Numbered from the stretch's first letter, positions 8,870-16,961 are shown. The stretch is DNA of 41,424 bases from Clostridiaceae bacterium UBA6110 (GCA_002428415.1 DIWI01000027.1:1-41424), one strand, 5' to 3'. The notes: generated by a model from the sequence alone, not told the origin. A program made the numbers and translations.

Positions 8870-11104
8870 CTAGGCCAGCTCCAGAGGAGCAAGACTAAGT
8901 ATCAGATTTTTTATTCCCTGTGAATCAAAGGCTATTGTCACCTTGACATCACCACTCTCATATACGGCATTGACTATTGTACCGTTCCCGAATTTCGGAT
9001 GCTTTACCTTCGTTCCAGGCTTGGCCTCTTCCTTCGTCAGGGTCTTCTTTCCCGGCCTGTCGAGAGTCTGCATCGCGCTTTCCTGGGCTTCCCTTGTGGC
9101 ATACTCCGAAAGCTTCGACCTTCTCTCGAAGAAGCCTCCGGTGCCCTGCGAATGTGACCTTACATAAGCCTCCCTGTTTCCTCCGACGCTTTCCTTAAGC
9201 TCCTTCGGGATGTCTACCAGGAACTCTGACGGCGGATACATGACAGTCCTTCCGTAAACCACCCTGACCTCAGCATGTGTCATGTACAGAAGCTCCATGG
9301 CTCTTGTTATTCCGACATAGGCAAGCCTCCTGGACTCCTCCATCTCCTTCTGGTCCTCAAGGGAGCTGGCTCCAGGGAACAATCCGTTCTCCATCCCCAC
9401 CATGAATACCACCGGGAACTCAAGACCCTTGGCGCTATGCAGCGTCATGAGGAGAACAGCGTCCTCCTTTGCATCCATGGAGTCTATGTCTGAAACGAGC
9501 GCCACGCTTTCGAGGAAATCAGAGAGCTGGCCGTCCGGATTCATCATCTCAAAGTCAAGTGCAGCATTCACGAACTCCTCAAGGTTCTCAATCCTTGAAA
9601 GGTCCTCAGGGTCCTTGGAGTCCACCAGCTCCTTCATGTAGCCGGTAGTCTCAAGCACATGCTTCACGAAGGCTGATACAGTCATGTCAAGCTGGCTCTC
9701 CATGAAGGAAAGGTGCATGTTCCTGAAGTCAATGACTGACTTCAGGGTCTTTCCCTTGATGATATTGAGCTCCTCAAGGTCCTGCATAAGGTCGAAGATC
9801 GTCTCTTCGTTGTCCCTTGCTGCCTGGGAAAGCTTTTCTAAAGTCGTTTCTCCTATGGCTCTCTTCGGAACGTTTATGATCCTTCTCAGGCTCACCTCAT
9901 CGAAAGGATTGTTAACAAGCCTGAGGTATGCAAGGATGTCCTTGACCTCCTTCCTGTCGTAGAACTTGAGTCCTCCTATGATCCTGTAGGGTATCCCCTC
10001 CCTCATGAAGGCTTCCTCGAAGTTCCTTGACTGGGCATTGGTCCTGTAGAGTACGGCAAACTCCTTGTAGTTCCTGCCGTCCCTCGAGAGTCTCCTTACC
10101 TCGGACGCCACGAACGATGCCTCATCCTTGTCATTGTAGGCGCTGTAGACGCGAACCTTCTCACCCCTGTCCTTGGTTGTCCTTAGAGCCTTGGGCTTCC
10201 TCTCCATATTGTGCTTTATGACATTGTTGGCAGCATCAAGTATGGTTCCCATGCTCCTGTAGTTCTGCTCCAGCTTCACGACCTTGGCAGCCGGGAAATC
10301 CATCTCGAAGTCCAGGATGTTCCTGATGTCAGCTCCCCTGAACTCGTATATGCTCTGGTCGTCGTCTCCGACGACGCAAAGGTTCCTGTGCTCTGAGGCA
10401 AGAAGCTTGATCAATGTGTACTGCGCATGGTTCGTATCCTGGTACTCGTCAACCATGATGTACCTGAACTTTCGCCTGTACTTGTCAAGGACCTCAGGAA
10501 ACCTTCTGAAGAGCTCCACGGTCTTCATGATGAGGTCATCAAAGTCCATTGCGCTGTTTGACTTGAGCCTTGTCTGATAAGCCTCGTAGACCTCGGCTAT
10601 CCTGCGGTTCCTGAAGTGGTACTCGTGCTTCTTCCTGAAGGCTTCAGGGCTCTCAAGCCTGTTCTTCGCATCGGAGATCATCCCTATGATCGCCTTTTCA
10701 GGATATTCCTTGTCGCTTATGTTCATTTCCTTCATGATCTGCCTGACAAGGGATTTCTGGTCATAGCTGTCATAAATGGTGAAGTCCTTCTTGTATCCCA
10801 GGTTCTCGATTTCACGCCTGAGTATCCTCACACAGCTTGAATGGAACGTTGAGATCCACATGTTGAGGGCCACATCTCCTATAAGGCTTACGACCCTTTC
10901 CCTCATCTCACCAGCTGCCTTGTTGGTAAACGTGATGGCAAGAATCTCATACGGTTGGACCCCCATCTCCTCTATCATGTAAGCGATCCTGTGGGTCAGG
11001 ACCCTGGTCTTTCCAGAGCCTGCACCGGCCAGTATGAGGACAGGCCCGTCTATTGTGGTTGCGGCTTCGTACTGTTCTTTGTTAAGCAGTTTCTTAAGGT
11101 CCAA
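8870..11104 (-). CDS. pcrA: ATP-dependent DNA helicase PcrA (UvrD/Rep family)
   Basis: PcrA is a 3'-5' superfamily 1A helicase for repair, plasmid rolling-circle replication and clearing RecA or stalled polymerase from DNA. The Walker A motif AGAGSGKT, the DEYQDTN motif II, GDDDQSIYEFRGA motif III, and a C-terminal Tudor-like region for RNA polymerase contact (GTKVKHPKFGNGTI) are all present. I place the start at a TTG (11104) because AGGAG stands 8 bases upstream; the in-frame ATG at 11125 has no SD. This gives 744 residues. It is the first gene of the pcrA-ligA-gatCAB run. Confidence 0.94.
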   Translation of the reverse strand: MDLKKLLNKEQYEAATTIDGPVLILAGAGSGKTRVLTHRIAYMIEEMGVQPYEILAITFTNKAAGEMRERVVSLIGDVALNMWISTFHSSCVRILRREIENLGYKKDFTIYDSYDQKSLVRQIMKEMNISDKEYPEKAIIGMISDAKNRLESPEAFRKKHEYHFRNRRIAEVYEAYQTRLKSNSAMDFDDLIMKTVELFRRFPEVLDKYRRKFRYIMVDEYQDTNHAQYTLIKLLASEHRNLCVVGDDDQSIYEFRGADIRNILDFEMDFPAAKVVKLEQNYRSMGTILDAANNVIKHNMERKPKALRTTKDRGEKVRVYSAYNDKDEASFVASEVRRLSRDGRNYKEFAVLYRTNAQSRNFEEAFMREGIPYRIIGGLKFYDRKEVKDILAYLRLVNNPFDEVSLRRIINVPKRAIGETTLEKLSQAARDNEETIFDLMQDLEELNIIKGKTLKSVIDFRNMHLSFMESQLDMTVSAFVKHVLETTGYMKELVDSKDPEDLSRIENLEEFVNAALDFEMMNPDGQLSDFLESVALVSDIDSMDAKEDAVLLMTLHSAKGLEFPVVFMVGMENGLFPGASSLEDQKEMEESRRLAYVGITRAMELLYMTHAEVRVVYGRTVMYPPSEFLVDIPKELKESVGGNREAYVRSHSQGTGGFFERRSKLSEYATREAQESAMQTLDRPGKKTLTKEEAKPGTKVKHPKFGNGTIVNAVYESGDVKVTIAFDSQGIKNLILSLAPLELA

Positions 11105-11204
11105 ATAACTCACTCCTAAGATCATTTCACATTAGATTATACCATATATGCCGCAGCTCTCCATGACTTTTATTAGAACTTACGTTCACCATATTAACTC
11201 TTAA

Positions 11205-11328
11205 AACAAAAAAACAACCCTCCGGTAATCTGGGGGGATCCGGAGGGTTTATAAGGCTTTCGGGCAAGGCGAATTGGGGGGCGCCATGCCAAATAAGAAA
11301 AGGGGCTGTTGTTCCTTTGCTTATCCCT
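11205..11328 (-). ncRNA. small RNA with C-rich hairpin loops, unassigned family
   Basis: The interval between pcrA and the RsuA-type gene holds a self-contained RNA gene on the minus strand. A sigma-A promoter predicts a start near 11328 and an intrinsic terminator ends it near 11205, giving about 125 nt. Three hairpins follow in order: ATAAG-AAAGG/CCTTT-CTTAT (11293-11324); GGCA-U-GGCG closed on CGCC-U-UGCC (11263-11290) with loop CCCCCCAAUU; and the terminator stem, whose 14-nt loop also contains CCCCCCA. No start codon with an SD is evident. C-rich loops in Bacillota sRNAs often pair with Shine-Dalgarno regions. It does not fit SRP RNA, tmRNA, RNase P RNA or 6S as I know them. Confidence 0.7.
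11216..11249 (-). terminator. intrinsic terminator of the small RNA
   Basis: The stem AACCCTCCGG/CCGGAGGGTT (10 bp, 14-nt loop) is followed on the minus strand by GTTTTTTTGTTTT (complement of the A-rich 11201-11215). This is a strong Rho-independent terminator. It also separates upstream transcription from pcrA. Confidence 0.9.
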
Positions 11329-11334
11329 ACATGG

Positions 11335-11364
11335 ATTATAAACCCAAAAAACCGCCTGTATCAA
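11335..11364 (-). promoter_or_regulatory. sigma-A promoter of the small RNA
   Basis: Minus-strand TTGATA (11359-11364) and a perfect TATAAT (11335-11340) are separated by 18 nt. The predicted start is near 11328. This lies about 80 bases downstream of the RsuA-type gene, so the RNA is not simply a 3' UTR. Confidence 0.75.
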
Positions 11365-11441
11365 CGCTTTACGAGATATTTCAGAACCTCGCCTGATTAA
11401 ACCTTTTCAATTGGCAATTGCTTTAATGTAAACTATTAGAT

Positions 11442-12152
11442 TTACAGATTTTGGAGCATATCTATTTCATCTTCTGTAAGCTCCCTGATCTCCCCTTCGT
11501 CCAGGTCCTCATCAAGCACAATAGGCCCGAAGGAAACCCTCTGGAGGAATGTCACTTCATTTCCCCTGGCCTTGAACATCCTCTTGACCTGGTGGAACTT
11601 CCCTTCACGTATTGTGACGTGGACTTCCCTTCTGTCGTCCTCTGAAATCACAAGGTCTGCAGGCATGCACCTGTAGCCGCCGTCGATCTCAAGCCCCTTC
11701 CTGAAGGCTTCGACGTCGCTCTCATCGGCCTCATTCTCAAGGTTCACGTAATACACCTTGTCAACGTGGCTTTTAGGAGCCAGAAGCCTGTGGTTCAGCT
11801 CGCCGTCATTTGTCAGCAGCAGCAGTCCCACGGTATCCTTATCCAGCCTGCCCACTGGGAACGGCTCAAATGCCTTGTAGTCAAACGGCAGAAGGTCAAC
11901 TACCGTGGTGTCATGGTTGTCAAAGGTGGCAGATACGACTCCTGCCGGCTTGTTCATGAGAAGGTATATGTACTTCCTGTAGACTATCTCCTCCCCGTCA
12001 ATGACGATGACATCAGTCAGAGGGTCTGCCTTCATCCCGGGATCCTTTGCAACGATCCCGTTTACGGTTACCAGTCCCTTCTTCACGCTTATCTTAATAT
12101 CCTTCCTTGAGCCGAAGCCCATATTGCCCAGTATCTTGTCCAGTCTTTCCAT
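11442..12152 (-). CDS. rsuA: 16S rRNA pseudouridine synthase, RsuA family
   Basis: The 236-residue protein has an N-terminal S4 RNA-binding domain (MERLDKILGNMGFGSRKD) and the RsuA/RluB catalytic domain with Asp in PVGRLDKDTVGLLLLTNDG. A C-terminal REGKFHQVKRMF motif is typical of RsuA. RsuA makes pseudouridine at position 516 of 16S rRNA during 30S assembly. The ATG follows AAGGAG. A terminator lies directly upstream, so it must have its own promoter or depend on read-through from pgi. Substrate position is inferred from the family. Confidence 0.88.
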   Translation of the reverse strand: MERLDKILGNMGFGSRKDIKISVKKGLVTVNGIVAKDPGMKADPLTDVIVIDGEEIVYRKYIYLLMNKPAGVVSATFDNHDTTVVDLLPFDYKAFEPFPVGRLDKDTVGLLLLTNDGELNHRLLAPKSHVDKVYYVNLENEADESDVEAFRKGLEIDGGYRCMPADLVISEDDRREVHVTIREGKFHQVKRMFKARGNEVTFLQRVSFGPIVLDEDLDEGEIRELTEDEIDMLQNL

Positions 12153-12169
12153 TCTAACTCCTTAAAAAA

Positions 12170-12212
12170 CAAGGGGAAACTCTGAAAACTGTTCTTCAGG
12201 CGTTTCCCCTTG
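12170..12212 (-). terminator. intrinsic terminator after pgi
   Basis: An 11-bp stem CAAGGGGAAAC/GTTTCCCCTTG is followed on the minus strand by TTTTTT (12164-12169). It lies between the pgi stop and the RsuA-type start, whose SD follows immediately. Confidence 0.88.
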
Positions 12213-12227
12213 CATTTTTATTTTATG

Positions 12228-13568
12228 TTACAGTCTCTTCTCCAGCGCTTCCTTAAGCTCTTCATAGCCAGGCTTTCCAAGGAGTGCGAACATGTTCTTC
12301 TTGTATGCCTCGACACCCGGTTGGTCGAACGGATTGACTCCAGTCATGTATCCGCTGACTGCGCATGCAAGCTCAAAGAAGTATACCATGTATCCGAAGT
12401 TCTCGGCATCTATCCTGTCGAGGTTAAGCACCACATTAGGCACTCCGCCGTCGACATGAGCGAGAAGCGTTCCCTTGAAGGCATTGGTATTTACATAGGA
12501 CAATGTCTTTCCAGCAAGGAAATTCAGTCCGTCAAGGTCGTCCTCATTGGCCTCTATCACGAAGTCCGATGTAGGCTCTGAAACCTTTATTACAGTTTCA
12601 AATATGTTCCTGAGACCTTCCTGTATATACTGTCCCATGGAGTGAAGGTCTGTTGAGAAGGAGACTGACGCAGGGAATATTCCCTTGCCATCCTTGCCCT
12701 GGCTCTCGCCATACAGCTGCTTCCACCATTCCGAGAAGAATATCAGAGCCGGCTCGTAGTTTACAAGTATCTCTGTTACCTTTCCCCTGTAATAAAGTGC
12801 GCATCTTGCTGCCGCATACTGCAGGCATTCGTTGTCCTTCAGGTTCTCTGAGGAGTAGTCATTCCTTGCAGCCCTTGCTCCGCCCATCATCGCATCTATG
12901 TCTATTCCAGCTGCAGCTATCGGAAGAAGTCCTACTGCAGTGAGTACTGTGAACCTTCCGCCTACATCATCCGGAACCACGAAGGTCTCATAGCCTTCAG
13001 CTGCAGCAAGTGTCTTGAGAGCTCCCCTTGCCCTGTCTGTTGTGGCATAGATCCTCTTTGCAGCCTCTTCCTTGCCGTACTTCTTCTCCATGTAGTCCTT
13101 CATTATCCTGAAGGCAACTGCAGGCTCTGTAGTCGTTCCTGATTTGGATATTACGTTGACAGAAAGGTCTTTCCCTTCAATCATCTCAAGAACCTGGTTA
13201 AGGTAAGCTCCTGACAGGTTCTGCCCAAGGAAGAATATCTGAGGAGCCTTCCTCTTCTCCTTCGGTAGCATGTTGTGGAAGCCATGGTTAAGCATCTCTA
13301 CTGCCGCTTTGGCTCCAAGGTAAGAACCGCCAATTCCGATAACAACAAGCACGTCTGAATCGCCCTTGATCTTCTCCGCAGCCTTCTTTATCCTGGCAAA
13401 TTCTTCCTTGTCATAGTCCTCAGGAAGGTCTACCCATCCAAGAAAGTCATTTCCTGCACCTGATTTTTCCTTAACCAGCTTGTGCGCTGCCCTGACCATT
13501 GGTTCAAGCTTTTCGAGTTCGTCCGGATTGATGAATCCCTGAAGTTTTGAAAGATCGACTTTTAACAT
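12228..13568 (-). CDS. pgi: glucose-6-phosphate isomerase
   Basis: Pgi interconverts glucose 6-phosphate and fructose 6-phosphate in glycolysis and gluconeogenesis. The protein has IGIGGSYLGAKAAVEML (sugar-phosphate binding), NVISKSGTTTEPA, and the C-terminal motifs seen in the short (about 450-residue) Gram-positive form. Two starts are possible: ATG at 13568 (446 residues) or GTG two codons earlier at 13574; AAGG stands 11 or 5 bases upstream respectively. The gene is flanked by a terminator downstream and a 135-base spacer upstream, so it is probably monocistronic. Confidence 0.96.
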   Translation of the reverse strand: MLKVDLSKLQGFINPDELEKLEPMVRAAHKLVKEKSGAGNDFLGWVDLPEDYDKEEFARIKKAAEKIKGDSDVLVVIGIGGSYLGAKAAVEMLNHGFHNMLPKEKRKAPQIFFLGQNLSGAYLNQVLEMIEGKDLSVNVISKSGTTTEPAVAFRIMKDYMEKKYGKEEAAKRIYATTDRARGALKTLAAAEGYETFVVPDDVGGRFTVLTAVGLLPIAAAGIDIDAMMGGARAARNDYSSENLKDNECLQYAAARCALYYRGKVTEILVNYEPALIFFSEWWKQLYGESQGKDGKGIFPASVSFSTDLHSMGQYIQEGLRNIFETVIKVSEPTSDFVIEANEDDLDGLNFLAGKTLSYVNTNAFKGTLLAHVDGGVPNVVLNLDRIDAENFGYMVYFFELACAVSGYMTGVNPFDQPGVEAYKKNMFALLGKPGYEELKEALEKRL

Positions 13569-13703
13569 ACTCACACCAACCTTTATTTTATCTTATGGTT
13601 ATTTCAATGGCTGAACCTGCTGATACTTTGTTACATTTTTTTCAGCCACCTGATTCAATTTTACGCCAAGCTGAAAGGATTTTCAACGAAACAAGACCAT
13701 TCA

Positions 13704-14219
13704 TCAGAAATAGCCCGTCATGGCCTTTATTTTCGCTTCACAGCAGCCTGAAATCTTGTACTTCACTATATCCACTGCGGCATCCCTGTGCCTTCTCACT
13801 GCAACAGTTTCTCCGCAGCTCGAGCATACCAGCTTGTAGCCCTTCTTTCTTATGACCCTTGTCCCGGGTGCTGTAAAAAGGGTGTCATCGGGTATCCCGA
13901 GAGACCTGCATACATTCTTGAATACTGCATTATGGCCATTGTTCTTTCCACTGGTCACATTGGCGTAAAAATGTGCATATTCATGTATGATCACATTCTT
14001 CACAATCTCCTCGTCGAATTCCCCCGACAGGAGCCTTGCCGAAAACTTGAACTCATGGGCTTTGATTTTTCCGTCCTTTTCCTTGAAGACGAAAGAGCCC
14101 ATAGTCTTCTCCATCCTGTCGCTAATGCTCACAGGTATCCCCTTAGTAGCAAGACCCGCCTTATCACCTGTCTCTGCGAGGACCCTTTCAACATCGCTCA
14201 AATTCCATATCTTATGCAT
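13704..14219 (-). CDS. SprT-like zinc metalloprotein
   Basis: With the ATG at 14219 (preceded by GGGTGGTAAC) the product is 171 residues. It has an HExxH zinc motif, HEYAH at 79-83, with a further histidine at about 96 (NNGHN), and a C-terminal zinc-ribbon-like set: CSSC at 132-135 and CC at 159-160. This is the SprT-like (SprT/Spartan-related) arrangement. Spartan cleaves DNA-protein crosslinks; the role of small bacterial SprT-like proteins is not established. An in-frame ATG at 14231 lacks an SD and overlaps the upstream terminator region. Confidence 0.8.
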   Translation of the reverse strand: MHKIWNLSDVERVLAETGDKAGLATKGIPVSISDRMEKTMGSFVFKEKDGKIKAHEFKFSARLLSGEFDEEIVKNVIIHEYAHFYANVTSGKNNGHNAVFKNVCRSLGIPDDTLFTAPGTRVIRKKGYKLVCSSCGETVAVRRHRDAAVDIVKYKISGCCEAKIKAMTGYF

Positions 14220-14237
14220 GTTACCACCCATTAAGAA

Positions 14238-14257
14238 AGGCCAGAATCATCTGGCCT
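14238..14257 (-). terminator. hairpin between the 64-aa gene and the SprT-like gene
   Basis: The stem AGGCCAGA/TCTGGCCT with a 4-nt loop is followed on the minus strand by TTTCTTAA. It lies directly after the 64-residue gene. The short T run suggests partial termination. Confidence 0.65.
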
Positions 14258-14267
14258 CCATTTTCTT

Positions 14268-14462
14268 TTATTTCCCTCTCTTCTTCTGTGCAGTGGATTT
14301 CTCCTTGTGCATGAAGCTGTTGTCATGGCTTATCCCTGCTGGACTAACCTTCTCCCTGGTGACTTCGCTATGCTCGATGATCTTGTTGACATCGACATTG
14401 GTATCAATATCGTCGTGCTTCTTTATGATTCCAGCCTTCTTCTTGATGTCCTCGATACTCAA
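14268..14462 (-). CDS. small hydrophilic protein, unknown function (TTG start)
   Basis: A strong AAGGAGG stands 8 bases before a TTG at 14462, giving a 64-residue product that begins MSIEDIKKKAGIIKKHDDID and ends in a lysine/arginine-rich tail (KSTAQKKRGK). The upstream extension of this frame to 14591 has no SD and reads like non-coding sequence, so I reject it. The protein is highly charged, has no membrane segment and no cysteine. I do not recognise the family. It precedes the SprT-like gene, separated by a hairpin. Confidence 0.6.
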   Translation of the reverse strand: MSIEDIKKKAGIIKKHDDIDTNVDVNKIIEHSEVTREKVSPAGISHDNSFMHKEKSTAQKKRGK

Positions 14463-14592
14463 AGAAATCGCCTCCTTGTTTTTAAAAATTATACCATCAA
14501 AATGTTTTGATTCTGTGTACATTCGATTAACAAAAGCGACGCAAGATAACACCAGATAGGCTCTTCTAATTGCAGCAAGGACTAACTTCAAT

Positions 14593-14615
14593 GGCTGAAG
14601 CTTTCAGCTTCAGCC
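14593..14615. other. stable intergenic hairpin
   Basis: A perfect 10-bp stem GGCTGAAGCT/AGCTTCAGCC with a 3-nt loop lies downstream of the third CC/Se paralogue. Neither strand has a T run after it. It may protect an mRNA 3' end or act as a weak terminator. A looser version, with the same TTCAATGGCTGAA arm, occurs at 13603-13649. Confidence 0.4.
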
Positions 14616-14656
14616 ACAATATCGCAGGAAACAAACCACTTGCCTGGGCCTTAAGG

Positions 14657-14959
14657 TCAGGCAGTGTTGAACAGGCTTTCTACAAGCCTGCCCTCGGCAT
14701 AGAGCTTCCTTACATTGAAGATCTTGTCAAGAGTTATCCTTATCTCGTCCTTGAGCGGATACCTCATGTCAATATACAGGTTCACCCCGTCCTTCTCATA
14801 TTTCACGAACCGTTCAGAATGCTTCGGAACCCCCAGATATATGCTTGGCACAGGGTGGACCCATGCAATGCGACCCATCGCATTGGCGACCACTATATAT
14901 ACGTTGTTACCCTTTTCGACTATGAAATCCATTGCCTCAGGTGAAATTTTGATCCTCAT
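14657..14959 (-). CDS. HesB-like small protein, CC/Se-motif family paralogue lacking the CC
   Basis: The ATG at 14959 follows AGAGG at 8 bases and gives 100 residues. The protein aligns end to end with the two genes upstream: opening RIKISPEAMDFIVEKG, central PSIYLGVPK, then LYIDMRYPLKDEIRITLDKI and KLYAE. At the position of the Cys-Cys pair it has GRIAW (about 29-33), so the metal- or redox-active site is absent. Family function is uncertain; the fold resembles HesB/IscA. It is the most diverged and most downstream of the three. Confidence 0.65.
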   Translation of the reverse strand: MRIKISPEAMDFIVEKGNNVYIVVANAMGRIAWVHPVPSIYLGVPKHSERFVKYEKDGVNLYIDMRYPLKDEIRITLDKIFNVRKLYAEGRLVESLFNTA

Positions 14960-15106
14960 TTCAAGCACCTCTTTTTTCAGGCTATTGATGGATGGTTATA
15001 TCTCCTCCATCATAATCATTGTAGCATCCATAATTCATTCCAATATGTACGCAATTTTAAAAGCCTGTGAATTATTGATAACAATTCTCAATGAGGTGCA
15101 GGGTGT

Positions 15107-15394
15107 CTATTCCTCTACGCTCTTAGCCTCGACATAGAGCTTCTTTATCATCAGTATGTTGTCGAGCGAGATGTTTATGACATTCCTTATTACATATCTC
15201 CTGTCAACGTATACGCTGGCGCCTTCGTCCTCAACGAGCTCGAACCTTGTCGTGTCCTTAGGCTTGCCTACATATATTGAAAGTATGGGCGTAGCTCCGC
15301 TGAAGCAGCCCTGGGAATTCGCCTCGTTGACATAGACGACTCCACCCTTTTGCATTATGAAATCCCTTGCTTCCTTAGTAATGTTTACTTTCAT
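15107..15394 (-). CDS. HesB-like small protein, CC/Se-motif family paralogue with a single Cys (CF)
   Basis: The 95-residue product starts MKVNITKEARDFIMQKGG after a clear GGAGG. It aligns without gaps to the gene upstream, but the motif GCCTG is replaced by GCFSG (Cys30-Phe31). The codon is TTC, so this is not a selenocysteine UGA. Conserved VYVNE, TPILSIYVGKPKD and VYVDRRYV blocks are kept. A role in iron-sulfur or redox chemistry is inferred only from the HesB-like fold; a single cysteine may still be functional. Confidence 0.7.
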   Translation of the reverse strand: MKVNITKEARDFIMQKGGVVYVNEANSQGCFSGATPILSIYVGKPKDTTRFELVEDEGASVYVDRRYVIRNVINISLDNILMIKKLYVEAKSVEE

Positions 15395-15444
15395 CCCAAA
15401 TCCTCCGCTCTAATAAATTATAGTTTATCCAAACGAGGGTCAGT

Positions 15445-15771
15445 CTATTCTTCGCTAACCCCAGCTTCCGCATATAATCTCTTGATCATGATTATGTTGT
15501 CGAGGGAAATCCTTACAGTATTTCTGCCGACATATTTCCTGTCAACATATACCTTTATACCGTCAGTCTCCACCAAAGTGAACCTCGTCAAATCTTTGGG
15601 AGCTCCGACATATGCCGTCAGTATGGGAGCGGCACCTGTGCAGCATCCGTGTATTCCACCCTCGTTGACATAGCAGGCTCCACCCTTTGACAATACAAAA
15701 TCCCTGGCCTCAGCAGTCACGCTGACCCTTACTTCATTTTTCCTGGCTTCAGCAGATTGCAAATGAATCAT
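15445..15771 (-). CDS. CC/Se-motif family HesB-like small protein
   Basis: The 108-residue product carries the family signature GCCTG, with Cys43-Cys44, plus Cys33. After a short leader the body runs VRVSVTAEARDFVLSKGG, then VNEGGIHGCC, PILTAYVGAPKD, VYVDRKYVGRN and IIMIKRLYAE. In other genomes one of the paired cysteines can be selenocysteine, as I recall the family name; here both are encoded by cysteine codons. The ATG lies only 2 bases from AAGGAG, unusually close; a TTG three codons on is an alternative. It is the first of three tandem paralogues and probably the ancestral copy. Confidence 0.75.
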   Translation of the reverse strand: MIHLQSAEARKNEVRVSVTAEARDFVLSKGGACYVNEGGIHGCCTGAAPILTAYVGAPKDLTRFTLVETDGIKVYVDRKYVGRNTVRISLDNIIMIKRLYAEAGVSEE

Positions 15772-16082
15772 TACTCCTTTCTTTAAAGTTAAACAATTGC
15801 ATTAATGTCTGATTTCTACATATACATATACTAAATCATACCATAGTATCCCTAAAAAACTCTAAATTTCTTGGTCCTTATATCACGTGTCCTTACCATA
15901 TAAGCCTGGACTAAAGTCCTATGCCCAGAAGCTTACGGTTTAAAAAGCCTTTCAATTATCTATCTTTATGGTGTTTCCATTCACTGAATCTTAACAAGCC
16001 TTATCCATAGGTAATGACATATAATTAGAGGAGAAACAGGGATAAAATAAAATCATGACCATAAAGGAACGGAGGATAGGAG
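15772..16082. other. divergent intergenic region with GGACT dyad
   Basis: This 311-base spacer lies between the CC/Se cluster (minus) and a HAD phosphatase gene (plus), so it should hold both promoters. I see GGACT-AA-AGTCC at 15908-15919, a minus-strand TGGTATGAT (extended -10) at 15835-15843, and a plus-strand TATAAT at 16020-16025 with no good -35 partner. No RNA gene or reading frame is evident. Confidence 0.5.
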
Positions 16083-16922
16083 ATGGGCGAAAAGAAGATT
16101 CTCTTCATCGATGTTGACGGTACTCTTGTAGATTATGAGAACAACATTCCGGAAAGCGCAGTCAAGGCTATACGGGCTGCACGAAAAAACGGTCACCGCG
16201 TCTATATCTGCACAGGAAGGAGCAGGTCCGAGGTATACCAGAACATATGGGACATCGGCCTTGACGGGATGATAGGAGGCAATGGCAGCTACGTTGAGGA
16301 TGACAGCTACGTTGTCATGCACCAGAGGATCACACCTGAGCAGGCAAAGCGGATAGTAGACTGGCTCCATGCACGTAAACTTGAATTCTATCTTGAATCG
16401 AACAGCGGCCTCTATGCAAGCGAACGCTTTGAGGAGGTAGGAGAACCTGTTATCCAGGAATATTCCGCAGGAAAAGGAAATGAGGATGCCACCTCCATGA
16501 CGGTACGCAAAGCTTTTCCGGAAATGATCTTCGGCGGCGAGCTATACAGGGATGACCTTAACAAGGTCAGCTTCATCCTTTCCAGCTACAAGGATTTCCT
16601 TGATGCCCGTACCGAGTTCCCAGACCTTAAGGCAAACACCTGGGGAGGAAAGGGGGAGCATCCTCTGTTCGGCGATCTTGGAGTCAAAGGAATAGACAAG
16701 GCAAACGCAGTCCATCAGCTTCTGGAGCACCTTGGTGCTGATGCAGAGGACACTATAGCCTTCGGGGATGCGAACATTGACATACCCATGTTTGAGTATT
16801 GCGCACAGAGCTGCTGCATGGGAAGCGGCGGTGATGAGGCAAAGAAAGCTGCCGACTTCGTCACCACCGATGTCGACAATGACGGCCTGTATAATGCCTT
16901 CGTGCATTTCGGGCTTATCTGA
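16083..16922 (+). CDS. Cof-type HAD-superfamily sugar phosphatase
   Basis: The 279-residue protein has the HAD motifs: nucleophile DVDGTL near the N terminus, motif II CTGRS, and motif IV FGDANIDIPMF with Mg-binding Asp residues. The large C2-type cap between motifs II and III marks it as a Cof-type (IIB) enzyme. Such enzymes dephosphorylate sugar phosphates, flavin or pyridoxal phosphates with broad specificity. The ATG follows GGAGG at 7 bases. It is a single gene with its own terminator. It is a distant relative of the second HAD gene at 20798. Confidence 0.9.
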   Translation: MGEKKILFIDVDGTLVDYENNIPESAVKAIRAARKNGHRVYICTGRSRSEVYQNIWDIGLDGMIGGNGSYVEDDSYVVMHQRITPEQAKRIVDWLHARKLEFYLESNSGLYASERFEEVGEPVIQEYSAGKGNEDATSMTVRKAFPEMIFGGELYRDDLNKVSFILSSYKDFLDARTEFPDLKANTWGGKGEHPLFGDLGVKGIDKANAVHQLLEHLGADAEDTIAFGDANIDIPMFEYCAQSCCMGSGGDEAKKAADFVTTDVDNDGLYNAFVHFGLI

Positions 16923-16961
16923 CACTAACCACATTTCCCTAAAAAATTGTATGGACGTTAA

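Noticed and set aside
11105..11125. ATG start of pcrA at 11125
   Set aside because: No SD precedes it, while the TTG at 11104 has AGGAG 8 bases upstream.
11205..11328. Assignment of the sRNA to 6S, SRP or tmRNA
   Set aside because: Length is short for 6S and the SRP core and tmRNA tag features are absent.
14463..14591. N-terminal extension of the 64-residue protein to 14591
   Set aside because: No ribosome binding site, and the strong AAGGAGG lies just before the TTG at 14462.
14657..15394. Selenocysteine UGA in the CC/Se paralogues
   Set aside because: The relevant positions read TGC TTC and non-Cys codons; no in-frame TGA and no SECIS-like hairpin directly after it.
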